Source: Dysidea avara
Taxonomy: Eukaryota; Porifera; Demospongiae; Dictyoceratida; Dysideidae
Length of the DNA: 64,000 bases
Assembly: GCF_963678975.1 (NCBI RefSeq)
Contig: NC_089285.1
Location: 9,100,694 to 9,164,693 of the forward strand
Reading direction: 5' to 3'
The notes under the pieces were generated by a model. That model ran no database searches. It saw nothing but the letters and a program-made list of their open reading frames with translations, and had not been told where the DNA came from. A program made the translations under genes and the position numbers. This document shows positions 32,086 to 42,940 of this stretch, piece after piece. Numbering within the stretch: position 1 is the first letter of the stretch; each line of letters opens with the position of its first letter.

Positions 32086-33668
32086 TCAATCTTTCTCTAA
32101 TACATTGGCTAATGCAGAAATAAAAGTTTTATCAGTTATATCAGTGAATGACATGTAAACACAAGGGCTACAAATGTCAGTCACCTCAACGGCTACAACA
32201 TCTAAATCTGATGGTGGACTACAAGTTTGTATATGTGGAATACTTTGTCGCTTTCCTAGCAAATACACACTATCAGATATCTTTGTACAGTTGTGCCCTG
32301 GAATGTGGTGGCAAAAAAGGTAGTTGACCAAATGCCTGCACGTATACACTGTCTTCTGGTATTAGTTCCTTGACAGCTGAAGGTAAATTTTTTTGGTATG
32401 AAAATGAAGTTATTATCTGCTTTTCCACATGCTGCGTTCCATGTACCAATGACTTCAAAATACCATTCTGGCTTTCAAAGTGAAAACATGAGTAGGCCCA
32501 TAGTGGACCTAATTCTCTAACACATTGAGTTAGATGAAGCAGCAAGTGGATATTTGCAATCATGTATCTTTTTCCACATAAGTTTTCAAACTGGCAACAA
32601 AACTTCTTAATTGTTCTCTCACAATATTCCAATTGTTTGTCAGAAAAGACTGGTGCATTAAGTTATAAATAGATATTACGAAGCATGCATAGTGGTTCCA
32701 GTATTCCTGTGGTAATATATCATGCAATATGGGCAAAGAATAATACAGTAAAAAGGATCAGTATTCGGAGGCTTTGTAAAATTTAAAATGCTGATCCCTG
32801 TGGTCTCCGGGTAATTATTGATGGTGGGTTAACTTCACAAAGACGTTTGTCTACCAACCCAACTTTCCTTCCTACATAGTATCTTTCATGATTATGTGTC
32901 GTGTTGAACCAAAGTGACATCAGCAGCTTCATAACACCCAGCAAGACACAATGCATGTAGTCAATGCTAGTGCCTCTAATGATGTCATAGTGTTTTAATT
33001 TCATCAGCCATGACGGACCTTTAACTCCATCTACTATTGAACTCTTTTTCAACACTTCTCTGGAGCTCGCACAATGTGTCTCTTTTGCTCGATTTTGGCA
33101 ATGTCCATCAGAATATAGAGTGTTATAAGGGTAAACATGAGTGTGACCACGTGCACTTGTGGTAAGTGTAATTCCAGATTCCAAGCATTTACTACAGCTG
33201 TTCTTGCCATTGAACTGTATGCAATTTAACACTAAACACTTGGCGGGAAAATCACAAGTTCCAGCTAGTACGACAAATAGCCTGCACATAAGTGGCTGTA
33301 CTTCAACTCCACGCTGTTCCAATACCATTAATTCCTAATTATTGGTTTTAAATAAATATTCATGCTTGGTTTGCTTTCGCCAAACCAGAGACCAGCAATT
33401 ATCATGTTTTCTTTAAGTGTCCGGAGCTTAGCTTATAAGGAAGTTCATTAATGATGAAATACAGAGGCCACAAGCTAAACTTAGAGGATTTGAACAGTGG
33501 TCGACCATCTACATTCCATGTCAAGGAAAAGTTGTTTTTACATAATAGTATGCCATTCGAAATCATTAGTTCCTTGTACAGGTTGCCATCATAAATATGC
33601 TCATAATTACTTTCATGTACTTTGACCCTTGAAAAACGGTGTTGTAAATTGGTGAAAAAACCTTTCCT
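32086..33668 (-). pseudogene. CACTA transposase, middle and C-terminal part
   Basis: Across the MULE the text reads on in frame: RIKSLFA then RKGFFTNLQHRF. After that come IYDGNLYKEL, FSLTWNVDGRPLFKSSKFS, INELPYKL, ENMIIAGLWFG, PAKCLVLN, CSKC, IDYMHCVLLGV (tnp2 domain, 33,328-32,783), then EYWNHYACF and the C-terminal RELGPLWAYSCFHFES...NG domain (32,632-32,273). These are landmarks of CACTA/EnSpm transposases. At least one frameshift near 33,340 and several frame changes (introns or decay) interrupt it, so this copy is unlikely to work. Confidence 0.75.
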
Positions 33669-33677
33669 AGCAAAAAG
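33669..33677. repeat. 9-bp MULE target-site duplication, left copy (AGCAAAAAG)
   Basis: It is identical to 39,851-39,859. A 9-bp duplication is characteristic of Mutator-like elements. Confidence 0.9.
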
Positions 33678-33808
33678 GGGTACAGTGGATCCTCACTAAT
33701 CCAAACTCCAGTAATCCGAACGCTCGATAATCCGAACATGATTAATGCGAAACCCACAATCGAATGTAATTTTAATTTAGTGCTACAGTAATTAATTTTA
33801 TTTAAAGA

Positions 33809-34141
33809 ATGGTGAAGCGCGCTCATAAGACACTAACGATTGTAGATAAAATGAAGATACTAGACGAAATAGGGACAAAATCATACACCGTATTGTCGGA
33901 GGAGTATGGCGTAGGACGTTCGACAATTTGCGACATCAAGCGTAAAGAAGCGGAACTGAGAGAATACAACCGCAATATGAAAGAGATAGGGATGGTAAGG
34001 CCAGCGAAAGTTATGAAGTGTGGGAAGGATGTAGAATTGGAGAAGGCTCTATTCATATGGTTTAAGCAAAAACGGGAGGATGGAATTCCTATCAGCGGCC
34101 CTATTTTGAAAGCGAAGGCATTAGAGTTACACAAGCGATGA
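33809..34141 (+). pseudogene. pogo/Tigger transposase, CENP-B-like N-terminal DNA-binding part
   Basis: The 110-residue frame starts MVKRAHKTLTIVDKMKILDE and has the CENP-B N-terminal helix-turn-helix (YGVGRSTICDIKR) followed by the start of a CENPB-type second domain (ELEKALFIWFKQKREDGIPI). The stop comes right after LHKR. The DDE catalytic domain is absent. The remaining end of the protein continues at 34,158. Confidence 0.8.
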
Positions 34142-34157
34142 TGATGATGATGATGAA

Positions 34158-34394
34158 GTGCAAGTACAGCCATGCCAAGTGTCTCATGCAGAAGCAGCTG
34201 TGTGTGCAGACAAGCTGCTTATCTGGCTACAGAAACAGGATGAATGTAATACACACAACTTTAATGTACTCCAAGGTTTACGTGATATTACAGCCAAGAA
34301 ACGATTCAGTTCAATGAAACAAACTTTAATAACTTCCCATCAAAGCTCAATGCAAAGATCATTTACAGTCACTAACTGTTCAGTCAAAGTTTGA
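34158..34394 (+). pseudogene. pogo/Tigger transposase, C-terminal tail
   Basis: The reading VSHAEAAVCADKLLIWLQKQ ... LRDITAKKRFSSMKQTLIT is the usual tail of jerky/Tigger transposases (ending KQT-x-IT). It follows the N-terminal part directly, so about 300 residues of DDE domain were lost by internal deletion. Confidence 0.65.
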
Positions 34395-35345
34395 GAGTTC
34401 CGCTGAACTAGAGAGCTCCTGTAAAACTTGGAACAGGCTACTGAAGGGATTCCACCCCGGTCAATTGTCATTCCTTCGTGCAGCATCTGACACTCTACCC
34501 ACCGCTGTGAATTTACAGAGATGGTCCATCCTATGTGAAGCGAAGTGTTTGCTTTGCGATTCACGGCGCCCAACAACTGCTCATGTTTTAAGTAGCTTCC
34601 CTGCAGCATTAAATCAACAGCGGTATACCTATCGTCATGATCAGGTTCTTCATGCTTTGGCCACTAAACTTTCTGAAGCATTTGCTGACATCCCATTTGT
34701 TAAAGTGTTTGCTGATATACCTAATTTCCATGCTGATAATTCTCCACAGTCTACAATTCCGATGAGTCTCCTTATTACATCCTACCGTCCAGACAATGTA
34801 ATATATAATTCCCAGAGTTCTTCCATCACTCTGTTGGAACTAACATGCCCTCTGGACTCCATCCATCACATCCAGTCTGCTCGCAATAGGAAGCAGAGCA
34901 AAACTGAGTATCTGCAGCTGTTGGCTGAATTTGATCGCCTAAATATTGCTAACTATTATGACACCATTGAAATCACGGTACTTGGTCATTTTCAAGTGTC
35001 TTCCATCAAGAATTTATCTAGTTTGTTAAACTTCGTTCAAGCTGATATAAGGATTTCGAAGCACATTATTAAGGAATGGTTAGATGCTGCTGCCTCTGCC
35101 AGTATCTCTGCCTCTCAGAGAATTTTTCTAGCATGAAACTGTATAGAGTGGTGCACAAATTAGACAGTTTTATTTTTGTAATTACAGTAATTAGTCTTTT
35201 TTGTTGTTGTTGTTTTGCTTTGCCATGCCCACAGTGTAGTCCTCTACTTTTTGTGTTCGCATGCTGTCCGAGGTTTCACATGCCTATTTGTTTTGTCGTA
35301 CATCTTTTCATCACAACTGTCAATGATGGTTCTCTCTCATTTACA
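34395..35345 (+). pseudogene. 3' fragment of a retroposon reverse-transcriptase protein
   Basis: The frame to 35,136 reads TWNRLLKGFHPGQLSFLRAA, a zinc-knuckle-like CLLCDSRRPTTAHVLSSFP, RYTYRHDQVL, then RPDNVIYN...LLELTCP. The order (knuckle, R-H-D, PD...E-x-T) recalls the end of LINE proteins with a restriction-like endonuclease, but the family is uncertain. The upstream reverse transcriptase is missing (5'-truncated). It is embedded in the pogo element. Confidence 0.55.
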
Positions 35346-36072
35346 GGTAATAAGGATTAAATACAAATTTACAGAACAATATTGTAGTTAGATCTATACT
35401 GTATTGTACAGGATTACAGTACAGTACACTTGTACAGGTATATAACAGTGTATGGTGTATTATAACTACAGTGTACTGTATTATAACTATATGTGGAGAA
35501 AATAATACAATTACAGTATGATATATAGTTATATAATATTGGTGTACTCTAGTTCTAAAAGTATCTGGATAATTTATTAATATTTCAATAATCCGAACAA
35601 ATTCACTAATCTGAACAGACTTTTGAAAACTTGAGTACAGAGCTGTTCGGATTAGTGAGGATCCACTGTACTGATGAAAGCCGGAACGGAACGGAATGGA
35701 ATGAAGAGGGGCGGGCGCTCACTGACTAATCGTGTTTAGAGCCATGATTGCTGATTTATTATACTGGGGGATACATTTTATAATACTACTACCACACACA
35801 CACTCACTTTGGCATGAAAGCCTTCAACTCACGAGTGGTTAGTCACGCGCAATTCTAAATAGCGCCCATCACGTGACATCGCGAATCTCTCCAATGTAAA
35901 ATAATCATGGTTGGTAATCTGGCAACAGTTGTTTCAGATAATATAATAGTTAGTCTCTCTTGTTATTGCATGTTATTGCACCTATTAGCTACGAAAGGCT
36001 GGATTTTAGTGTACTGAACTCGACATTAATTAGAATTAGTGTGCATGGCAACACGTGTTTGAATCGTGAGCA

Positions 36073-39000
36073 ATGGAAGGAGAGATAATAGACTTAACTG
36101 TTGACAGCGAAAGAGAAGAAGAAAGTGCTGATGATATTCCTAATGAAAAACCCAAGAAAAGGGAGAGGCTTGATGTTCATAGCAGGGAAGGGTATGATTT
36201 CATTATAACTTTTCATTTCTATGAAAATCTTTGTATGTTTTATGCATTACAATATTTGTTTCATTGAATATTTGCTTATATTTCTATACCTAGGATTCGC
36301 TCTTCTTCCAACAATTTGCCATGTTTCTTATTTGAGACTTTGTTGCAGCCTTCTGAAGCTTTTGATCTTTTACTTAATTTGTCACCTGGCCACCCTGATG
36401 TCTGTTCATCAAAGCCAGTTGGGGTAGTGAAGCCTGCAACATTTGTTGTTGCTAATAAAGCTGTTGGGAAGTTGGATGACTTAAAAGCTGATGATGTAGA
36501 CGTGTGGGAACACAAGGGAAAGCCAGTTAGAAGCTACCAGGTGTCTAGGTTGTTGTCTGGAGAAGTTTATGGAGCAGAATTAACTAAAGAGAGTGGAGAA
36601 AATATCTATGACCTAGTTCGTGTGTACTATCACCATAAGCATACTCCATCATTTCGTCGGACTTTGTTTTATATCAAAGGTAAGTATACAAAAGATAGGA
36701 GTAAATATTATTATATGTTTCAGGACCTCGGAAGATTCCACTCACTATTATCCAGTATACATTTTCTGATGGGACAGTGATTCCCATTAAAATGGCACCT
36801 CATGGGAATTTCATTTCCAACAAGAGACCATTTTTTTGTACGCAGTCCAACACTCTTGATTATATGAAGGATAAATTATCTGGTCTGACACCCAAGGGTA
36901 TTATAAATGAAACGTAAGAAAAGGCTGGAGGATCTCTTCAATGTCAAGCTGCAGTGAGGTGGGGCGCAATTTAAGACAGGTTTACAACATGAAGGCTACC
37001 CAAGGAACCACATCAGGCTTGAGCTCAAACTGTGATAAAGATCTGATATATGATCTGTTAGAACAACATTATCATGGTGCACCTGGGTTTGTACGTAATG
37101 TCAGTTTTGATGATGGAATCATGTCCATTGTTGGTACAGATCAGCAGTTCTATGACATAAGCCGATTTTGTACACGTAGTGGATGTGCAGATGGATATGT
37201 CCTTGGTGTCGACCCGACGTTTAACCTTGGGGATTTCTATGTGACACCCATTGTATATGAGCACCAAGTGATTGTGAACAAAGAGACTGGGAAACATCCC
37301 ATCTTCATTGGTCCTGTGCTGATTCACACAGACAGAAAGTATTCAACCTACTCTTATTTTGCCTCTCAGTTGAAGAAGTTATGTCCTGATATAGAAGATT
37401 TAATCGCTGTTGGGACAGACGGGGAAGAAGCATTGTCTTCAGCTTTTTTATCAGTATTTCCTAGTAGTATTCATTTGCTGTGCAGTTTGCACAAGAGGGA
37501 TAACATTACAAGGAAATTGAGGGAGTTCAAAGTTGACGACTGGGTAGTGAAGGATGTGTTGGGTGACATATTTGGTAGCAAGGTTGATGACTCATATTTT
37601 GAGGGGCTGATAGATGCCAAAGAATCTAGAGAATTTATGGACAAGCTTGAAACATTGAAACCAAAGTGGGAAACACAATGTGCAGGATTTTCAGAATGGT
37701 TTTCAGTTTACGAGGCAGAATTGTTTTGCACATCCATGATTGCTTCTGTCCGCACTGCTGCTGGTTTAGGAAACCCACCAGAAGGCTATACAACAAATGC
37801 AAGTGAATCACTTAATAATGTTTTGAAGCGAAAGGTCAACTTCAAACGTAGTGAATGGCCTCAGTTTAACAATGTTCTCTTTGACTTAGTAAGGGAGCAA
37901 CAAGAAGAGTTGAAAAGGCTGTCTTCTCTCAAGGGGAGTACAAAATGGTTGACGAGTGTCAAGATCTTCAAGTTACTCATTTGAATTGGATTCAGATGAA
38001 CTCTGCACAGCAAAAATCTAAAATTGAGAGGGCTCAAAAAGCCAAGCTACACAAAGATTCTCATGTTTTTGTAGAGCCTGAACAGTCATCATCAATGCAG
38101 ATCAGCAAGCATTTGAGTATAAAACTAGAAGATGCATGAATATCACATGTTAGCCGAGATAAGTTGAAACGCATGTGGGAAAAAGCTGAAAAACTCTGTA
38201 GTGGTGATGGTTTAGTGTTACCAACAGCTGGTGCTGTGGGAACAGCTCGTCAAGTTGCTAGTTTATCTGCTTTTGATTCTGGAATTGCAGGAACACCTCA
38301 TAATGTAACCTCACAGGTACGAAAGGTTGGCAACGAAGTCAAATGTGATTGCCCAGTGTATCGCAGCTCTCCACATGACTGTCAGCATGCTCTAGCTGCA
38401 GCAGATGATCTTGGTATACTTGATGCATATCTGCAATGGCTTCGGAAAACTAAGAAAGGCTTAAACATCTCACAGCTTATTGCTGACAAGATACCTAGTG
38501 ATGCAGGGAACAAACCATCAGCACGACGCAAAGGTGTAGCAAAGACAAAGAAGAAGCAGTCTGCTAGTAAAATTTGCAACCCTTCCCCATCATCAAATTC
38601 AACATGTGCACAATTCGTTGTTTCTGAAAGTACAGACACAGTGTCTCCAACTAAGAATTCTTGCACTCCTGAGAGTTTTGCATCCAGTGATAACCTTTCA
38701 TCAGAATGTCATTCCTTGTTTTCTAATGTTGCTAATTCACCTTTTAGTTTAAACCCTCCAGCCTACAATGCATACCCTCCACCATCCAATCGCTACCCTC
38801 CACCATCCAACTGCTACCCTCCACCATCCAATTACTACCCTCCACCATTTAATGCTTACCCTCCACCACACAATGCTTACCATTCACCATACCCTCCACC
38901 ATTGCCGATTCCTTCATTTCAGATGGTACCACCTGTGGGTAACTATGCACAGCCAAGTATTGGTACATCAGCTGGTCAACTAAATGCTTCATCTCAAGGG

Positions 39001-39345
39001 AAGCCCGTTTTCACTTTGCAATGGCTGAGCGGAAAGATACGAAAGTGTTATGGATGTGCCAGCAATATCTGCACTGACACCAGCATTATTCCAGATCCTC
39101 CATATGATTTAGTGGTACGGTATAAGGAACGAAGGTACTACAGAGACACTGCCACCCAGTCTATGCAGTCTATGAAGTTAACAAAAAATGAAGAAAACAC
39201 TTACTATCATCCAATGCAAAGATGTATACAAATGAAGCATCCATCTTTCAATACTAACATGCTAGACATTCCAGCTGAGCTAGCACATGATCTCTTACCT
39301 ATTCACAAATCACACATGTTTGATAACTTTGACATTTTTCTTTAG
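36073..39345 (+). pseudogene. MULE transposase with SWIM zinc finger, lightly decayed
   Basis: Exon 1 is 36,073-36,191, exon 2 36,294-36,679 and exon 3 starts at 36,724. The protein has an acidic N-terminus with a basic NLS-like KPKKRERL, then the MULE DDE region (GYVLGVDPTFNLGDFYVTP ... VGTDGEEALSSAF ... LLCSLHKRDNI, 36,941-37,984). A SWIM finger follows (CDCPVYRSSPHDCQHAL, about 38,345-38,395), then a YPPPSN-type proline repeat and a C-terminal Cys/His domain (KIRKCYGCASNIC...PPYDLVVRY). A stop at 36,914 with a frameshift near 36,935, a frameshift near 37,945 and a stop at 38,139 break the frame, so this copy is probably inactive. Confidence 0.8.
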
Positions 39346-39850
39346 GTTTACAAAGCAAACTATTTGACTGATTCATTTTTTGTTGTGTTATTTGAATGAT
39401 CATTTTTTTCCTGTGTTATTTGATGGATCAATTTTTAGCTATGTTGAGTTAGAATTTTTTTGCAAGTATGATCAGTAACACTGCAATGATTTGAGTTATT
39501 CCAATTAATGCCGAGTTTAGTACACAAAAATCAGCCTTTTGTAGCTAATAGGTGCAATAACAAAAGAGACTAACTATTATATTATCTGAAATAACTGTTG
39601 CCAGATTACCAACCATGATTATTTTACATTGGAGAGATTCACGATGTCACGTGATGGGCACTATTTAGAATTGCGCGTGACTAGCCACTCGTTGAGTTGA
39701 AGGCTTTCATGCCAAAGTGAGTGTGTGTGTGGTAGTATTATAAAATGTATCCCCCAGTATAATAAATCAGCAATCATGGCTCTAAACACGATTAGTCAGT
39801 GAGCGCCCGCCCCTCTTCATTTCATTCCGTTCCGGCTTTCATCAGTACCC

Positions 39851-39859
39851 AGCAAAAAG
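39851..39859. repeat. 9-bp MULE target-site duplication, right copy (AGCAAAAAG)
   Basis: It matches 33,669-33,677 exactly and joins the two halves of the CACTA transposase frame. Confidence 0.9.
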
Positions 39860-40673
39860 GGACTTAATTCGGTTACTTACTGAGAAATGTACAAAATAGC
39901 TGAAATCTTTAATGGAACTAAAAGCCTTTTCACAAACAGAGCATGCAGAGGTAGCAATATCATTGATAGGATTAAAACAGCTCGAACAATTATAGCAGAA
40001 ATGGACTGGTATGATCAACCTAGAATTTTTTGTTCTAAATTTGTATACAGAAGTGCAGGTATTATTAGGTTGTGGACAGATGGTGCGGATGAGGTATAGT
40101 AAATCAGATATGGCCTCATTAGTAAGTTTGTGACGAACTGCAAAGGCCAGCAAAAGTACCATTGTTACATTGACTGTGATGGAAGCACCTGCATAAAAGG
40201 GGGGTATCATTGGCCGGCAGATTATCTGCTTCGTCATCAGTTGATGCTCTATAACTATCAGTGTCTTCCTCATCACTCTGTTGTTCAAAATCAAGATCAT
40301 CATCAGGGCGTTCAAAATACTGGTCATCAAAATGTTTAATGTTTTGGTCTTCACAATCATCATCATCAGGTTGTTCAAAGCATTGGTCATCATAATCAAG
40401 GCAGTCAAAGTACTGGTCATGATAATCTAGAAGGTCAACGTGCTGGTCATCATTGTCAAAGTGTTCAAAGTGCTGGTCAACATTATCAAGGTTTTCAAAG
40501 TATTGGTCATCATCATCAAGGTTTTCGAAGTGCTGGTCATCATTGTTAAGGTGTTCAAAGTACTGGTCATCATCATCAAGGTTTTCGAAGTGCTGGTCAT
40601 CATCGTTAAGGTGTTCAAAGTGCTGTAAATCGTCAAAACGGGACCATGACTTCTGTAATTGTGTGTATACCAT
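39860..40673 (-). pseudogene. CACTA transposase, N-terminal part
   Basis: The start MVYTQLQKSW at 40,673 is followed by an acidic 10-residue repeat (HFENLDDDDQ and variants). Then comes the family N-terminus with PFYAGAS, LLLAFAVRHKLTNEAISDLL, CPQPN and a CYNC...C-x-x-C zinc pair. The acidic part and the PFYAGAS part are in different frames, the change falling at a run of six C (near 40,200); this is either a frameshift or a sequencing error. The reading ends at RIKSLFA, exactly at the MULE insertion site. Confidence 0.75.
40280..40625. repeat. 30-bp coding minisatellite in the CACTA N-terminus
   Basis: About ten units of the type AAGGTTTTCGAAGTGCTGGT plus CATCATCATC encode the acidic decapeptide on the minus strand. 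Open frames on the opposite strand are shadows of it. Confidence 0.8.
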
Positions 40674-41316
40674 GATATGAAGTTATTAAATTGAACAGGA
40701 TAGATAGTTTCACATAAGAATAATCACTTGTGCACAGTATAACACTAATTATTGAATTAAAAGCCACCAAAAATTCAATTTATTGGTTACATGTAGGTAC
40801 TAGTTATGTGCAAGCATGTGGTAAACTGGTAATGGTTATGTGAAACTTATCTTATGCTATTGTATGCTATTGTATAGAGTATATAGCTAGTCATATAGTA
40901 GCACCTGGTGGAGTTTGGTCATCCTGGAATGCGTGGGTAATTGACTGTGGTAAGTTAAGTTGTAAACCACTAGCTGTAAACATAACTGCCTATGTAAATG
41001 ATGGTTAGTCACAACACAATTATCCTTGTAATGAATTCCCCTCTAGCGCTTTAACGGCTTTCTTATAGCAATGTCGTGTTTGTCTTGGCATAGAGGAAAT
41101 TGGATTATCTGCCTCCAAGTATCATTTATACGAAAATCATTCTCCCTTTTCGTTTTGCTCTGCCATTGTAAAATCGCACAAAAAACTTGGCTCTAATAGA
41201 TGATTATGCAATACTCGTGCCATGAAATATAAGCCAATCAGCTGGGTTAAAGAAAAAGAACACTCGTTATAATAGCCTGCACCTGTTGTTAACGACTTAG
41301 TTAGTACGCGTAGAAC

Positions 41317-42763
41317 ATGACGGAACCTACTGAAGCTTTTGTTGTGTGGGCTGGGTACCAAAAAACCAGTGTAGTTAAACGCAAGAACGTAACAAATGGC
41401 ATTTTTGCTCCTAAAAACAACGTATCGGTTAAATGGAAGGGAAGATGCTACAAGACTAAAATCATTTCAGTTGGTAAGTTTGTAAAACTAGTTGCTTTAG
41501 CTAAAAATGACGTTTTACCATTCCATTAATAAATAATACTTCCTGTTTCATTCAGGAAATGACAATAAAGCTCTGCATAATGAAATGGGAACTTACAATG
41601 CAAAAATTCGGAAGGAAATGGGAAATCACAATGCTGGAGCTAAAACCCAGAAGAAAAAGAAAACCGAAAAATCTGAAGTAGACAAAGTTATTGAAGCTGA
41701 GATTATGGAAGACTTAGAAGAAGTCCCACCACTTCCCCTCTCCTTTGGTGCTCCCTGGACTTACTTTCAATAGTGTCACCACTACTACTGTGGGTAGCAG
41801 CACTATAACAGCAACTAGTTCTGTTGGCAGCAAAGTAGTGCCACCATGACAGCAGTGGTTCAAAGTACTTCCACCATGACAATGGCAGCTCGAAGTAGTA
41901 GTGCCACCATGACAGCAACAGCACGAAGTACTTCCACCATGACAGCAGTAGTATGAAGTACTTCCACCATGATGGCAGTGGATCGTAGAAGTGCCACTGT
42001 GACTAGTACTGCCACTGCAACTACCATGGCCAGAGGTAGAAGTGCCATCACTACAACTGATAGGACTGCCAGGTCAACATCACGCATGGGTCTAGTGCCT
42101 CATGACCTTGAGAGTGCTGCTTTCCCTACGCAACAACAGCAATATTATGACATGTTTGGTTGTGGTAATAAAATACTACATGTTTATTATGCTATATACA
42201 CACAATTCCAGGTTCTGGTATGGTCAGTCGTCAATACTATCCACCACCATATCCTGCCAACATCTATCCTCCTCCCCAGCAGGAAGCTCCTGCCTGCTAC
42301 AGATCTGCTTGTACTGTACCACTCCTTAAATGAACGAGTGAAGCAGGCACTAGCTTCTGGTAGGGGTAGTGGTGATGATTCAGAAAGGAATGGTATACCA
42401 GGAGTATTGGAGTTGACAAGAGAGCAGGAGCTAACTGTGCACATGATCCTGTCAAGTAATGCAAGCTGGATGGTGGCTATAAGAAAATTTTTAGTGATAG
42501 TGTTTGTGATAGATGCTTTGGCAGGATCATGTGCTGTGGGGAGGCCGATGAAGAATTCAACAACGCAGCCGCTGAACTCAATAAAGTTGAATGCCATCAA
42601 AGGTGTGTACAATTTAAACTTAACTTATTATTTTTGTAATTCATCATTACAGGCCTCATACTAAGTGTCCAGATGAATGGATCAAAGATTGTGATCTAGC
42701 GGTTGCATGCATACATTTGCAAGTGCATACATGCACAAACATACAAGCAAATAGTTGCAAGTG
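41317..42763 (+). pseudogene. BEN-domain accessory gene of the CACTA element, decayed
   Basis: Exon 1 (41,317-41,473) encodes AFVVWAGYQKTSVVKRKNV...VSVKWKGRCYKTKIIS and ends at a phase-1 GT. Exon 2 starts at 41,556 with a Lys-rich NLS-like KTQKKKKTEK and an acidic stretch. A Ser/Thr/Ala repeat region (41,770-42,060) and a Gln-rich/Tyr-Pro-rich part (exon from about 42,211, YYPPPYPANIYPPPQQ) follow. Residues from 42,466 (MVAIRKFL...DALAGSCAVGRP...LNSIKLNAIKG) and, after an intron, 42,654-42,725 (PDEWIKDCDLAVACI) look like the two halves of a BEN domain. The frames do not join cleanly, so it is a pseudogene or mis-modelled. Its design matches the BEN gene in the Tc1 element. Confidence 0.5.
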
Positions 42764-42940
42764 AATTACAAGAATTTGCACACAAGTGCATGCATGCATG
42801 CTGCTTGCAATTCTATGTTTACATGCAAATAGGCCAAATCTTATACTTCTGCATATAAACATCTACAGTACTTGTGAGTAAATTGCATTCAGTATGCAAA
42901 CAGTTTGCATGCAGTATACAAGTACATTTTCGTAAGGGAC
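42690..42940. repeat. CACTA right subterminal zone with TTGCATGCA motifs and terminal repeat
   Basis: Many TTGCA(T/A)GCA-type words lie between 42,694 and 42,920, ending with GTACATTTTCGTAAGGGAC. The mirror zone is 31,800-32,030. CACTA transposases are known to bind subterminal repeats. Confidence 0.55.

Larger units (their letters stand above)
33683..35668 (+). mobile_element. Internally deleted pogo/Tigger-like element inside the MULE end
   Basis: Ends CAGTGGATCCTCACTAATCC are inverted repeats, with further copies of AATCCGAAC in the subterminal zone. The TA target duplication is at 33,681-33,682 and 35,669-35,670. It inserted at a TA only four bases inside the MULE terminal repeat. It keeps the N- and C-terminal ends of a CENP-B/jerky-type transposase but lacks the catalytic core, and contains a retroposon fragment. 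Confidence 0.88.
33678..39850 (+). mobile_element. Mutator-like element (MULE) with roughly 350-bp terminal inverted repeats
   Basis: The terminal repeats begin GGGTACTGATGAAAGCC. The left one starts at 33,678-33,682 and is interrupted by a pogo element, resuming at 35,671 and running to about 36,034. The right one is 39,501-39,850. Both are flanked by AGCAAAAAG. The internal gene (36,073-39,345) encodes a MULE transposase with a SWIM finger. The inverted repeats differ at scattered positions, suggesting some age. It lies in the CACTA transposase gene. Confidence 0.92.
31800..42940 (-). mobile_element. CACTA/EnSpm-type element, host of a nested MULE
   Basis: Inverted ends GTCCCTTACAAAAATGT (31,800) and, on the other strand, GTCCCTTACGAAAATGTAC (42,940) delimit it. 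The flanks AAC and TAC may be a diverged 3-bp duplication. Subterminal zones on both sides are crowded with TTGCATGCAA-like motifs (31,850-32,030 and 42,690-42,925). It contains a minus-strand tnp2-type transposase (40,673 to 32,086) and a plus-strand BEN-type gene (41,317-42,763). Without the 6.18-kb MULE insertion it would be about 4.96 kb. The transposase frame is moderately decayed. Confidence 0.7.

Noticed and set aside
40440-40680. Hydrophobic and Ser/Lys-rich frames on the plus strand over the acidic repeat
   Set aside because: They are shadows of the 30-bp minisatellite encoding the CACTA acidic repeat on the minus strand.
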